NCBI GenBank assembly: GCA_964013895.1
Contig: CAXGYF010000006.1
Coordinates: forward strand, 1 to 59,736
Reading direction: 5' to 3'
Length of the DNA: 59,736 bases
Source: MedAcidi-G1 sp002713545
Lineage (GTDB): Bacteria > Actinomycetota > Acidimicrobiia > Acidimicrobiales > MedAcidi-G1
Part shown: piece by piece, positions 44,295 to 53,543 of the stretch
Layout of the letters: each line of letters starts with the position of its first letter
How positions within the stretch are numbered: the stretch's first letter is position 1
The notes under the pieces: generated by a model
The model's input: only the letters and a program-made list of their open reading frames with translations
Told to the model about the DNA's origin: nothing
Database searches by the model: none
Translations under genes and position numbers: made by a program

Positions 44295-45200
44295 ATGCAA
44301 AAATCCAACAAAATAAAATTCGACTTCATAGATGCTATTTCCCTTCCTTTGTTTGCTTTGACTATGATCACCGAAGCCAGAACTCTTCAGAATCGACCTT
44401 ATTTACGTGAATTAGGTGATATGGATGCAGCGTCAGAAGAAGAACTTTCCGGATCGGACCCAAACCCTGATCCTTTAGTGCCAGTTGGTTATGAAGCAAA
44501 CGACACAAAAGCGAGTCTTAAGATGCTCGTAGGAAATATCACGATTAATACTCTTTTCGCCTTAATTTTAGGAAAGGTCTATCGAGCTCTCTACTCCAAT
44601 AGGGTTTTTAACATCAGAAACCGCAAACTGTCATTTTTGCTTGCGATGATTGGATGGGACTTTCTTTACTACTGGAGCCATCGACTTCAGCATGAGCGAA
44701 GAGTGTTCTGGGCTAACCATGTGACACATCACTCGAGCGAGCACTACAACCTTTCAACTGCACTTAGGCAACCATGGTCTGGGTATCTTGTTTCTTGGAT
44801 TCATATGCCGTTGCCGCTTCTTGGGATTCCCCCTGAACAAGTCATGAAAGCCGGGCAGCTTAATCTGCTTTACCAGTATTGGATACACACTGAAACTATT
44901 GGGAGGCTTTCAAAACCAATTGAAAATCTTTTCAATACACCCTCTCACCATCGAGTTCACCACGGGGCAAATCCTCAGTACATAGACAAAAACTACGCTG
45001 GCGTTTTGATCACTTGGGATAAAATTTTTGGAACTTTTGAACCTGAAGTAAGGAAAGTCAAATACGGTCTGACGAAGAATATTAAAACCTTTAAACCTCT
45101 AAAGATCGCTTATCACGAACTTACTGACTTGTTTTCAGACTTTCGTAAAAGTGAAGGTTGGAAGAATAAAATTTCTTGTCTTTTAGCTCACCCAGAATAG
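44295..45200 (+). CDS. Fatty acid hydroxylase/sterol desaturase family protein
   Basis: 301 residues from ATG 44295, chosen over a frame from 44166 that overlaps the glycosyltransferase. Histidine clusters of the di-iron family: HRLQH, HVTHHSSEH and HHRVHHG; membrane stretches lie before and between them. These enzymes add OH to or desaturate acyl chains or sterols. It fits the lipid theme of the window but is not in the catabolic cluster. Confidence 0.87.
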   Translation: MQKSNKIKFDFIDAISLPLFALTMITEARTLQNRPYLRELGDMDAASEEELSGSDPNPDPLVPVGYEANDTKASLKMLVGNITINTLFALILGKVYRALYSNRVFNIRNRKLSFLLAMIGWDFLYYWSHRLQHERRVFWANHVTHHSSEHYNLSTALRQPWSGYLVSWIHMPLPLLGIPPEQVMKAGQLNLLYQYWIHTETIGRLSKPIENLFNTPSHHRVHHGANPQYIDKNYAGVLITWDKIFGTFEPEVRKVKYGLTKNIKTFKPLKIAYHELTDLFSDFRKSEGWKNKISCLLAHPE

Positions 45201-45242
45201 CTTTACCTCTAAAAACTTCGGAAATGGCTCAAAAGTACTGAA

Positions 45243-45371
45243 CTATGTTTGAATATAAGGATCCTGATCTTTCAAGTCTTTTTCTTCTGCTAGCTTTTCT
45301 TTTTCGTAAAGTTCAAAAACTTGAGCTATCAACTCTCCCACTTGACCTCTGCCTTTCAATTCATCACTCAT
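45243..45371 (-). CDS. Possible small protein (42 residues)
   Basis: ATG at 45371 reads 42 residues rich in charged residues, largely helical (MSDELKGRGQVGELIAQVFE, then KEKLAEEKDLKDQDPYIQT). AAGG lies about ten bases upstream, a loose spacing. It stands 74 bases downstream of tRNA-Asn on the same strand and converges on the hydroxylase gene. No family recognised. Confidence 0.35.
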   Translation of the reverse strand: MSDELKGRGQVGELIAQVFELYEKEKLAEEKDLKDQDPYIQT

Positions 45372-45445
45372 GCAGAAGTTACCTTACCCTCGCAAATACT
45401 CTTTAAAGATTTTCAATCCCATTTGGGTCATGCCAAATATTTCAG

Positions 45446-45518
45446 CTCCGGGGGTGGGGCTCGAACCCACGACCAGCGGATTAACAGTCCGATGCTCTGC
45501 CAACTGAGCTACCCCGGA
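45446..45518 (-). tRNA. tRNA-Asn (GUU anticodon)
   Basis: Cloverleaf on the minus strand: acceptor TCCGGGG/CCCCGGA, G discriminator, D-stem GCTC/GAGC, loop CTGTTAA with anticodon GTT, T-arm GTGGG-TTCGAGC-CCCAC. The anticodon stem has a T-C mismatch at 27-43. CCA is not encoded. It follows dnaG by 84 bases on the same strand. Confidence 0.93.
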
Positions 45519-45602
45519 AGGAGAATGAAATATTACCAGTCAGTTAACCTTACCTGTCACTATTCAGAGACTAAATAGTAATATTTAGAGAATTTACACC
45601 TT

Positions 45603-47375
45603 TTAAACTTCCGCTTTCTCTATAAGCCAAGACCGCAGTTTCATTCCTTCTTCAATTTGATGAATTCCTTCTTCGTTCAACTCCATGACGCTTCGCCTGA
45701 GATAAGAAATATCTTCCAGATACTCTGAAAGTTCACCTGTTTGTCGAGCCAATGACTCGAACTCGACCGCTTTTCGCTCCGCTGCTAATGAAAGAAGCCT
45801 GGAAAAAACGCCAAGAGGTTTGTCATCTTCAGCTTCCTGAACAGATAAGCGTCCAATCAAGTCAGATTCCTCAGCTCCAAGAGACTGGTTTGCTTCATGT
45901 AAGTCAGTTGAGTTTGTTAAAGCGATAAAAACACTCTCCGCCAATGGATCTGAAAACAAAACAGGGTGCAACCAATCCACGACTTCCTCAGACCTGTGGA
46001 TCAGCATTCGTAAAGCCTGATATTCCGTAGTCAACTTTTCTTGTGTCATCTCAGCGACTTCTCCAGTTGGAGCGTTTTTTTCTGTTCCAAAGTTTTCTTT
46101 CGAAGCCCTCCGTCTTATCTCATCTGCACCTATGAGGCATTTGTCAGCTATCTGAACAATGTATTGGTCTCGGATCAATTCGTCTGGATGCTGAGCGACC
46201 ACCTTCATTGCTTCAATAGCTACTTTTGCTCTACCTTCCTTACTTTCAAAATCTCCTTTTTTAAGAACTCTGTCAACTCGGAACTGCATATGAGGTTTAG
46301 CGTTTTCTATTATCCGTTTAAGTTCATCCGGATCAGAAAACGCTAAATCTCCGGGGTCTTCCCCTTCTGGCAAGTCAGCAACCTTAAAAAGAACATCAAA
46401 TTCAGACTCCCATTCGTAAACTTTTTCCGCAGCAGACTGGCCGGCGTTATCAGCATCAAAAGCTAATACTACTTTCTTAGCAAATCGCGACATTTTTCTT
46501 ACATGCTCTTGAGTTAATGCCGTTCCACAAGTCGCAACGGCTCTTGAAACGCCAGCTTCATGACATCCAATTACATCTGTATAGCCTTCACAAACGACCA
46601 GTTCGTCAATTCTTCCAGCTTCTTCTTTAGCCCAATTAAGCCCGTACAGGATCTGACTCTTTGAGTAAATTTCAGCTCCGTCAGACGTGTTTTTGTATTT
46701 GGGTCCTTCTCCCTCTGGAAGTTTTCTGCCACCAAAAGCAATTGGGTCTCCTTGTTCTGAGAAAATTGGAAACAGTATTCGGTTTCTAAAAAAGTCGTAC
46801 TGGCCACCATTTTTATTTATGCCACCTAAACCAGATGCTAATAAATTTTCATTTGCAACTGAGAGATGTTTACACAGCGAGTCCCATGAATCAGATGCCC
46901 AACCGATTGAAAACTTTTCAGCGATTTCACCGCCCAAGCCTCTTTGCTTTAGATACTCACGTGCCGGTCGTGCATCTGGATTATCCATGTCAATCAATTT
47001 TTTGTGGTAAAAATCAACAGCTTCTGATACGAGTTCAACTAACTCTTTTCTACGATTACGGGATTTACTTTCTTGTTTATCGGTATACCTGAGTGGTATT
47101 CCATTTTGTGCCGCAAGTATTTCAACAGCAGCAACAAAGTCAAGGCTGTCGATTTCACGCAGAAACTCAATCGAGTCCCCTGTTGCCTGACACCCGAAGC
47201 AGTAGTATCGACCATTTTCCTGATTGACCGTGAAAGAGGGAGTTTTTTCATTATGAAAAGGACAAAGACCCTTCCATGAACGACCCACTTTTTTCAACTG
47301 TGTATGTTGAGTAATCAGGCGTATTATGTCAGATTCTTCGCGGACTCTGCGAATATCGTCATCCATGATTCCCAT
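45603..47375 (-). CDS. dnaG: DNA primase
   Basis: 590 residues (587 from the fourth-codon ATG, which may be the true start). N-terminal CHC2 zinc site: Cys38, His41, Cys59, Cys62. Toprim domain with VVCEGYTDVIGCHEAG and AFDADNAGQ. The C-terminal helicase-binding part is helical. It makes RNA primers at the replication fork. Between tRNA-Asn and ppdK. Confidence 0.95.
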   Translation of the reverse strand: MGIMDDDIRRVREESDIIRLITQHTQLKKVGRSWKGLCPFHNEKTPSFTVNQENGRYYCFGCQATGDSIEFLREIDSLDFVAAVEILAAQNGIPLRYTDKQESKSRNRRKELVELVSEAVDFYHKKLIDMDNPDARPAREYLKQRGLGGEIAEKFSIGWASDSWDSLCKHLSVANENLLASGLGGINKNGGQYDFFRNRILFPIFSEQGDPIAFGGRKLPEGEGPKYKNTSDGAEIYSKSQILYGLNWAKEEAGRIDELVVCEGYTDVIGCHEAGVSRAVATCGTALTQEHVRKMSRFAKKVVLAFDADNAGQSAAEKVYEWESEFDVLFKVADLPEGEDPGDLAFSDPDELKRIIENAKPHMQFRVDRVLKKGDFESKEGRAKVAIEAMKVVAQHPDELIRDQYIVQIADKCLIGADEIRRRASKENFGTEKNAPTGEVAEMTQEKLTTEYQALRMLIHRSEEVVDWLHPVLFSDPLAESVFIALTNSTDLHEANQSLGAEESDLIGRLSVQEAEDDKPLGVFSRLLSLAAERKAVEFESLARQTGELSEYLEDISYLRRSVMELNEEGIHQIEEGMKLRSWLIEKAEV

Positions 47376-47422
47376 AGCCGAAACTTAGCAGCGTGTGCGA
47401 CTAAGTTGCTAGAGGAAAGTTA

Positions 47423-48976
47423 TTAGTCAGACAAAGAAAGAACTGCTTGCGCCGCGGCGAGTCTAGCTATGGGAACCCGAAAAGGTGAGCAGGAGACATA
47501 GTCAACACCTCTTTCAAAAAGAAATCTAATCGATTCAGGGTCCCCACCATGCTCACCACATACACCTATTTCAAGCTCGGGATTAGTTTTTCTACCATTT
47601 TCAATCGCATGCCTAATAGCATGTCCGACTCCTTGAGTATCGAGTGTTTCAAAAGGATTCGCAGAAAGAATTCCTTCTTTTACATAAACACTTATTACAC
47701 GACTTTCAATATCATCGCGGCTAAATCCAAAAAGCAACTGGGTTAGATCATTCGTTCCGAAAGAGAAGAAATCCGCTTTATTAGCAATACTTTCTGCCGT
47801 TATCGCGGCGCGAGGGGTTTCAATCATGGTCCCTATGCTCGGGCGCAATTCATTTTCTACTGACGCGATCTCTTCCTCAATCCACGATCTCACCAAATTC
47901 AGTTCATTGACTTCTGAAACAAGTGGAACCATGATGTCCGCGTTCGGTTTTTTGCCAGCTTCCGCAACGTCGACCAAAGCCCCTATAAGCGCTCGGGTTT
48001 GCATCCTGTACAACTGCTCTCTAATTATCGCTAACCTCACTCCCCGGGTTCCCAACATAGGGTTATGCTCTGACAATTCATCAGGAGTTTCAGTTCCTAG
48101 GAATTCATGCAAAGGCGCATCCAATAGTCTTATCGTCACCGGATTAGGGGCCATAGCAGCTATGACCTCAGCTAGGTCCGAACGCTGAGCAAGCATCAAT
48201 TCATTGAGGCTTTCTTTTTCCTCTTCGCTTTCTTTATCCGCAAGGATAAACCTTTGTATTAGTGGTAAACGATCACCCATAAACATGTGTTCCGTGCGGC
48301 AAAGTCCAATACCTTCAGCCCCGAATGCAAGAGCTCTTCGAGCATCTTCTGCAGTATCTGCATTCGCTCTGATTTTTATAAAACCAGAACGAACTTCATC
48401 TGCCCAGTCTAATAATGTTTTGAGTTCAGAGATTTCCTCATTCGATTCCTGTAGTTCCATTTCCCCAGAAAACACTTCTCCAGTGCTTCCATCTAGAGAT
48501 ACATAATCCCCTTCTTTTACAACAACTCCCCTAATTTTCATATTTCCATCTGCAATTTCCAGATCAGAAACTCCTACTACAGCAGGTATACCCCAACCTC
48601 TTGCCACTACTGCGGCATGACTTGCCATACCACCGCGAACAGTAACGATTCCTTCCGCCATTCTCATCCCCACTTCATCTGCGGGGCTAGTTTCATTGCA
48701 GACAAGAACTGCCTTTTCGCCTTTATCAGTAACGTCAAGAACGGATTCGCTTGAAAAACATACAATTCCGGCTGCCGCACCAGGGCTAGCAGCTATTCCT
48801 GTTCCAATAACCTCCAACTCTTTTGATGATTCGGATGATGCAGCATCATGCATTAATGACTCGACTAATGAAGTGGGGACTGATGAAACAACATTTTTCT
48901 TAGCTTCATCGGTATTTTCTGACTTTGCATTAGCCACTAAATCCATCAGCCAATTAAGTGTGTGTTCGTTTTGCAT
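47423..48976 (-). CDS. ppdK: PpdK-like protein without ATP-grasp domain
   Basis: 517 residues. The phosphohistidine swivel domain carries GGMASHAAVVARGWGIPAVVG with His120. The PEP/pyruvate barrel has RTEHMFMGDRLP, IGTMIETPRAA and the active-site Cys473 in VCGEHGGDP. Complete PPDK has about 880 residues with an N-terminal nucleotide-binding domain; here a 50-residue helical stretch stands in its place. Mycobacterium PpdK (Rv1127c) is similarly short, so this is a known form rather than a pseudogene. How it is phosphorylated is unknown. Confidence 0.82.
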   Translation of the reverse strand: MQNEHTLNWLMDLVANAKSENTDEAKKNVVSSVPTSLVESLMHDAASSESSKELEVIGTGIAASPGAAAGIVCFSSESVLDVTDKGEKAVLVCNETSPADEVGMRMAEGIVTVRGGMASHAAVVARGWGIPAVVGVSDLEIADGNMKIRGVVVKEGDYVSLDGSTGEVFSGEMELQESNEEISELKTLLDWADEVRSGFIKIRANADTAEDARRALAFGAEGIGLCRTEHMFMGDRLPLIQRFILADKESEEEKESLNELMLAQRSDLAEVIAAMAPNPVTIRLLDAPLHEFLGTETPDELSEHNPMLGTRGVRLAIIREQLYRMQTRALIGALVDVAEAGKKPNADIMVPLVSEVNELNLVRSWIEEEIASVENELRPSIGTMIETPRAAITAESIANKADFFSFGTNDLTQLLFGFSRDDIESRVISVYVKEGILSANPFETLDTQGVGHAIRHAIENGRKTNPELEIGVCGEHGGDPESIRFLFERGVDYVSCSPFRVPIARLAAAQAVLSLSD

Positions 48977-48984
48977 AATCGTGA

Positions 48985-50304
48985 CTACGGAATTAAACGA
49001 GATGATAGATATTCAACAAGTTCCTTGATTGGAACGCGATCTTGTTCCATAGAATCTCGCTCTCTGACTGTTACCGCTTTGTCTTCAAGAGTTTCAAAAT
49101 CAATCGTGACACAATAAGGGGTTCCAATTTCATCTTGACGCCTGTAACGTCGACCGATTGCTTGTGTCTGGTCATAGTCACACATCCAATGCGGTTGAAC
49201 GAGATCAAGAACTTCTTTTGAAGGTTGAATAAGCTCATCTTTTTTGGAAAGAGGCAGAACAGCAACCTTATATGGAGAAAGGCGATGATCTAATTTCAAG
49301 AGATTACGCACTTCGCCATTCACTTCCTCTTCTTCATAAGCATCCATTAAAAAGGCCATGGCGGTCCTAGTAGCGCCAGCCGCTGGTTCTATAACGTGTG
49401 GCACATACCGTTCACCTGTGCCTGAATCGTTATATTCAAGCTTGTTACCTGATGCTTGAGCATGCTGATTTAGGTCATAATCAGTCCGATTAGCAATTCC
49501 TTCAAGCTCGTCCCAACCCCAAGGAAATGAAAACTCTATGTCTGAAGTCGCTCTTGAGTAATGGCTAAGTTCATCGGCGTCATGCACTCTTAACCTTAGA
49601 GAATCTTCTCTTATCCCTAAATTCAAATACCAATCCAGCCTCTCCTTACACCAGTATTCAAACCACGTATCTGAATCTGCCGGTGGAACAAAATATTCCA
49701 TTTCCATTTGTTCAAATTCCCTCGTTCGAAAAACAAAGTTCCCTGGTGTTATTTCATTCCTAAATGATTTTCCTATTTGAGCAATTCCAAAAGGCGGCTT
49801 TTTTCTACTCGTATTTAGAACGTTCATAAAATTAGTGAACATCCCCTGAGCGGTCTCAGGTCTTAAATACACCTCTGCGGCAGAATCAATTACAGGTCCC
49901 GCATTCGTCTTGAACATGAGGTTAAATTGCCTGGCTTCTGTAAAGGAAGACTTTGCACCACAACTGGGACAACTATTGAGATCTTCCAGTTTGTCTTGAC
50001 GAAAACGCGACCCGCACTCACGACAATCCACTAACGGGTCAGTGAAGTTTGTTAGATGACCCGATGCCTCCCATATGGAAGGCGGAGAAAGAATAGCTGC
50101 ATCTAAACCAACTACATCTTGACGAAACTGCACCATTGATCGCCACCACTGTTCTTTCACATTTCGAAGCAATAAGACCCCCACGGGGCCATAGTCATAA
50201 GTAGACCTAAAGCCACCGTAAATTTCTGCAGATTGAAATACAAAACCTCTCCGCTTTGAAAGGTTTACGACCTTATCGAAAAGTTCCTCTTTGTTAACGC
50301 TCAT
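48985..50304 (-). CDS. glyS: Glycyl-tRNA synthetase (dimeric type)
   Basis: 439 residues, class II: motif 1 region, motif 2 NEITPGNFVFRTREFEQMEMEY and motif 3 near GATRTAMAFL. A zinc-binding pair, CRECGSRF and CPSCGAK, lies near 95-125. The C-terminal anticodon-binding domain is YKVAVLPLSKKDEL onward. It is the alpha2 type common to actinobacteria. No T-box is present in the 44 bases before the gene. Confidence 0.95.
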   Translation of the reverse strand: MSVNKEELFDKVVNLSKRRGFVFQSAEIYGGFRSTYDYGPVGVLLLRNVKEQWWRSMVQFRQDVVGLDAAILSPPSIWEASGHLTNFTDPLVDCRECGSRFRQDKLEDLNSCPSCGAKSSFTEARQFNLMFKTNAGPVIDSAAEVYLRPETAQGMFTNFMNVLNTSRKKPPFGIAQIGKSFRNEITPGNFVFRTREFEQMEMEYFVPPADSDTWFEYWCKERLDWYLNLGIREDSLRLRVHDADELSHYSRATSDIEFSFPWGWDELEGIANRTDYDLNQHAQASGNKLEYNDSGTGERYVPHVIEPAAGATRTAMAFLMDAYEEEEVNGEVRNLLKLDHRLSPYKVAVLPLSKKDELIQPSKEVLDLVQPHWMCDYDQTQAIGRRYRRQDEIGTPYCVTIDFETLEDKAVTVRERDSMEQDRVPIKELVEYLSSRLIP

Positions 50305-50348
50305 GATCGAAGCGTACTAGGCAACAGAGCCTCATCTTGAAATATTAA

Positions 50349-51065
50349 CTAACTATCCATAACTCTTCGTGATCTTATTTTTCTTTCTAAATGAAACTCA
50401 ATAGCTTCGGAAGCAATTCGGTCTATTTCTGAAACAGTTTTCATATCCTTCACTTCAAGTGCCTGTTTTAGTCCACCGCCCAGAATTGCTCTCATCACCG
50501 CTATGGAGGCATCTGAAATACTTCTTCCGCGCTGACATTCATTACAAAAAACTCCACCTTCACTGATGGATATGGCAACAAGATTATCTACAGCTAAGCA
50601 TTTGACACAAAAGCCCAGTTCAGGTGCTAACCCTTCATGGTCAAGTAATTTTAAAAAAAATGATGGAACCAACATAGGAGAACTCTTCTCATCTAATGTC
50701 CGTAACGCCCCAAGGAGCATCTTGTAACGACTGGGATCTGGCGATTCGTCGGGAGATACATGATCCACCACCTCGAGCATCGATGACGCATCACTGAACA
50801 GCTCAGGTTCAGATCTAATATTCTGGAAGCGATCTATAGTCTCTGCTTGTGTGACTATTCCCAACTCTCCTTTACCCCTGAATAGCTGCAATGCAACATG
50901 ACTTGTAGGCTCTAATCTTCCACCAAATTTGCTTCGTGTTTTCCTTACCCCTTTAGCAACAGCTCTGACTTTTCCGTTTTCCTCGGTGATTATTACAATT
51001 ATTCGATCTGATTCGCCTAGTTTCCATGTGCGGAGAACTATTCCTTGATCACGATAAAGAGACAT
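50349..51065 (-). CDS. recO: DNA repair protein RecO
   Basis: 238 residues from ATG 51065; a TTG at 51071 would overlap uppS by four bases. N-terminal OB fold (GIVLRTWKLGESDRIIVIIT), helical domain, and a zinc site CVKC ... CNEC around 158-178. It loads RecA on SSB-coated DNA with RecR. Nearly adjacent to uppS, part of the recO-uppS-era-corC-ybeY-phoH run. Confidence 0.92.
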   Translation of the reverse strand: MSLYRDQGIVLRTWKLGESDRIIVIITEENGKVRAVAKGVRKTRSKFGGRLEPTSHVALQLFRGKGELGIVTQAETIDRFQNIRSEPELFSDASSMLEVVDHVSPDESPDPSRYKMLLGALRTLDEKSSPMLVPSFFLKLLDHEGLAPELGFCVKCLAVDNLVAISISEGGVFCNECQRGRSISDASIAVMRAILGGGLKQALEVKDMKTVSEIDRIASEAIEFHLERKIRSRRVMDS

Positions 51066-51067
51066 TC

Positions 51068-51784
51068 TCAACTTTCACCGAGGCCACCAAAACGTCGATC
51101 TCTGTCTTGGAATTCTTTTATCGCATAAAACAGATCCTTACGGGAGAAGTCTGGCCATAATGTGTCGCTGAACACAAGTTCACTATAAGCCAATTCCCAA
51201 AGCAGGAAATTAGAGACTCTGGATTCTCCGGAAGTCCTTATGACTAGATCTGGATCAGGCATCTCTGGGTTGTAGAGGTTTTTCTCTATAGTTTCCTCCG
51301 TAACTTTTTTAACCCCTGAATCAATTACTTTTTGAACAGCATCAACAATTTCTGCTCTTCCCCCGTAATTGAACGCAACGGTGAAAGTTAAACCTGTATT
51401 ACTTTTGGTGAGTTCCTCAGCCTCTTCCATTCTTTTGATAATTTTTTTTGGAACTTTTCCATCACGACGACCAAGAAAGCAAATTCTTACATTTCTTTCA
51501 TTTAACTCTTCTTGTCTTTTGATAATTATCTGCTCGTTAAAATCGAGCAAAAACTGAACTTCTTTTGTGGGTCTTTTCCAATTCTCAGTTGAGAATGCAA
51601 ATACGGTAAACCACTCGACTCCAATTTCTATGGCCCCTTCGACAACATCAAAAAGAGCTTTTTCTCCTGCGGTGTGACCGTCAGTTCTTTTCAACCCCCT
51701 CTTTTCTGCCCAGCGTCCATTGCCATCCATCACACAAGCTATGTGTTTAGGTATAAATTTGGAATCTAGGTATTCAGGTATCAC
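51068..51784 (-). CDS. uppS: Isoprenyl transferase (undecaprenyl diphosphate synthase)
   Basis: 238 residues. Catalytic Asp20 in VMDGNGRWAEKRGL; TVFAFSTENWKRP and the C-terminal RTSGESRVSNFLLWELAYSE signature. Makes the polyprenyl carrier for cell-wall building by cis-addition of isopentenyl units. Product length (C50 or C55) is not readable. Confidence 0.93.
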   Translation of the reverse strand: MIPEYLDSKFIPKHIACVMDGNGRWAEKRGLKRTDGHTAGEKALFDVVEGAIEIGVEWFTVFAFSTENWKRPTKEVQFLLDFNEQIIIKRQEELNERNVRICFLGRRDGKVPKKIIKRMEEAEELTKSNTGLTFTVAFNYGGRAEIVDAVQKVIDSGVKKVTEETIEKNLYNPEMPDPDLVIRTSGESRVSNFLLWELAYSELVFSDTLWPDFSRKDLFYAIKEFQDRDRRFGGLGES

Positions 51785-51840
51785 AACTTTGAAGCTATCT
51801 GTCTAGTAGCGGCTCAGGAAATCGGAACACAGGTTTAATT

Positions 51841-52728
51841 TCAATATCCGAAACGGTCAAGTGAACGGGGGCGCTTTTGCCAGTCTTTTTCAACTTTCAC
51901 TACTAATTCAATAAACGCACCATCTTCCAGTTGTTTCCTCACTTCAGTTCCGACTTTTTTTAAAACTTCACCCTTATGTCCGATAACTATTCCTTTTTGT
52001 GAATTTCGCTCAACCAAAATCTCACATCGGATATGTGGCCAATCCCAGTCTGTTACTCTTGTCGCTATCGAATGCGGTAATTCTTCACGGACTTCTGCAA
52101 GAAGTTGTTCTCTGACTAGTTCCGCAACCCAAAAAGACTCGGAAAAATCTGTTTCCATGCCTTCAGGAAAATAACGCGGCCCTGTAGGTAATTTTGTCTT
52201 GACATGTTCTAATAGTTTTGAGACTCCTTCTCCCGTAGAGGCAGAAATTGGAAAATACTCCGTAAAGGAAAATTCTGAAGCTTTATTCAGTTGTGTCAAT
52301 ATTCTGTTGCTTTTGACTTTGTCTATTTTATTAAGAACCAAAACAGTTTTTTCAGCAGGTAGCGATTTGGCGATAAATTTATCTCCTTTGCCAATCACCG
52401 AATCTGCCTCTATTAAAAAAAGAACTAAATCAATCTCTTGTAGCGTGAAACGTGCTGTGTCATTCAACCTAGTACCAAGGAGGGTTCTTGGTTTGTGAAT
52501 ACCAGGAGTGTCACAAAAGACAATTTGAAATTCGGGAGCCGTAAGGACGCCTCTTATCTCGGTGCGAGTTGTTTGCGGTTTGTCAGAAACGATCGTTATT
52601 TTCTTCTCGAAAAAAGCATTCAATAAAGTTGACTTCCCAACATTGGGTCTGCCTACCAAGCTGACGAAACCTGAAGTATGTCCGTCCGGAACTGCTGTAA
52701 ACGATTGGTTTTCTGAAGTATTATTCAT
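51841..52728 (-). CDS. era: GTPase Era
   Basis: 295 residues. G1 GRPNVGKST at 26-34, G3 DTPG, G4 NKID; C-terminal KH domain with IVIGHKGEVLKKVGTEV. It binds the 3' end of 16S rRNA during 30S maturation. Directly follows the CorC gene, two bases apart. Confidence 0.94.
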   Translation of the reverse strand: MNNTSENQSFTAVPDGHTSGFVSLVGRPNVGKSTLLNAFFEKKITIVSDKPQTTRTEIRGVLTAPEFQIVFCDTPGIHKPRTLLGTRLNDTARFTLQEIDLVLFLIEADSVIGKGDKFIAKSLPAEKTVLVLNKIDKVKSNRILTQLNKASEFSFTEYFPISASTGEGVSKLLEHVKTKLPTGPRYFPEGMETDFSESFWVAELVREQLLAEVREELPHSIATRVTDWDWPHIRCEILVERNSQKGIVIGHKGEVLKKVGTEVRKQLEDGAFIELVVKVEKDWQKRPRSLDRFGY

Positions 52729-52730
52729 AT

Positions 52731-53543
52731 TTAATGCTCAGGTGCCGTGACTCTAACCTGGGTAATTCTTCTCCCGACTACCTTTTCAACTACAAAATGG
52801 TGTTCTGCTATATCTACATTTTCTCCTGCCTCTGGAGCATGCCCCAGTGCATCAAATATCAGACCTCCCAAAGTATCCCAATCACCTTCTGGTAAGACAC
52901 CTCCTAGTAGTTCATTCAATTCGTCGACTGGCATTCTTCCGTGGACGCGTAAACCTCCGCCAATTAGGGGTTCCGCAAGCGCCTCTTCGCTGTCGAACTC
53001 ATCTACTATCTCTCCTACCACCTCCTCTAATAGGTCCTCTAAGGTGACCAATCCAGCCGTCCCTCCATATTCATCAACAACAATCGCTAAGTGATAGTGG
53101 TTTGATTGCATTTCGCGCAATAGCAGTCCGGCTTTTTTTGTTTCTGGGATGAACTGTGGCGATCGCGCCAAAATTTTGACTGAGATTTCACCATCACCAT
53201 CCAGTTGAGCCTCCATCATGTCTTTTGCGAAAACTACTCCTACTATTTCATCTAAATTTTCACTACTAACGGGGACCCTTGAAAAACCATTCAAAACAGC
53301 AACTTCCATTGCAGCAGAAACAGTAAAACTGTCGGGAACGCTAACAATGTCGGGGCGTGGCGTCATTACTTCGCGCACCAGAGTGTCACCAAAAGCTAAT
53401 ACTGATTCAATTAGTTCATGTTCATCGTTTTCGATCGATTTTGACTCAAGAGCCTTTTTTGCGGTTTCTAAAAGTTCGTTTTCAGAGACGATTCTGTTTT
53501 CCTTTGATTTAAAAAACTTTCTTATCAAGCTCTTAAACATCAT
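52731..53543 (-). CDS. CorC/HlyC-type CBS-domain protein
   Basis: 270 residues. Two CBS domains (about 55-185, with VREVMTPRPDIVSVP and DEYGGTAGLVTLEDLLEEVVG) and a CorC/HlyC C-terminal domain (LRVHGRMPVDELNELLG). There is no N-terminal DUF21 membrane domain, so it resembles the soluble YbeX/CorC form that in many bacteria also follows ybeY. Its start overlaps ybeY by 11 bases. Confidence 0.9.
   Translation of the reverse strand: MMFKSLIRKFFKSKENRIVSENELLETAKKALESKSIENDEHELIESVLAFGDTLVREVMTPRPDIVSVPDSFTVSAAMEVAVLNGFSRVPVSSENLDEIVGVVFAKDMMEAQLDGDGEISVKILARSPQFIPETKKAGLLLREMQSNHYHLAIVVDEYGGTAGLVTLEDLLEEVVGEIVDEFDSEEALAEPLIGGGLRVHGRMPVDELNELLGGVLPEGDWDTLGGLIFDALGHAPEAGENVDIAEHHFVVEKVVGRRITQVRVTAPEH

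Noticed and set aside
45321..45578. ORF of 85 codons across tRNA-Asn on the plus strand
   Set aside because: Its residues in the middle (GGGARTHDQRINSP) are the antisense translation of the tRNA gene; no ribosome binding site or family match.
45603..50304. ppdK as a pseudogene because it lacks an ATP-grasp domain
   Set aside because: The frame is clean, the catalytic residues are intact, and a short form is known from mycobacteria.
50305..50348. T-box riboswitch ahead of glyS
   Set aside because: Only 44 bases separate glyS and recO ends and no T-box sequence fits.
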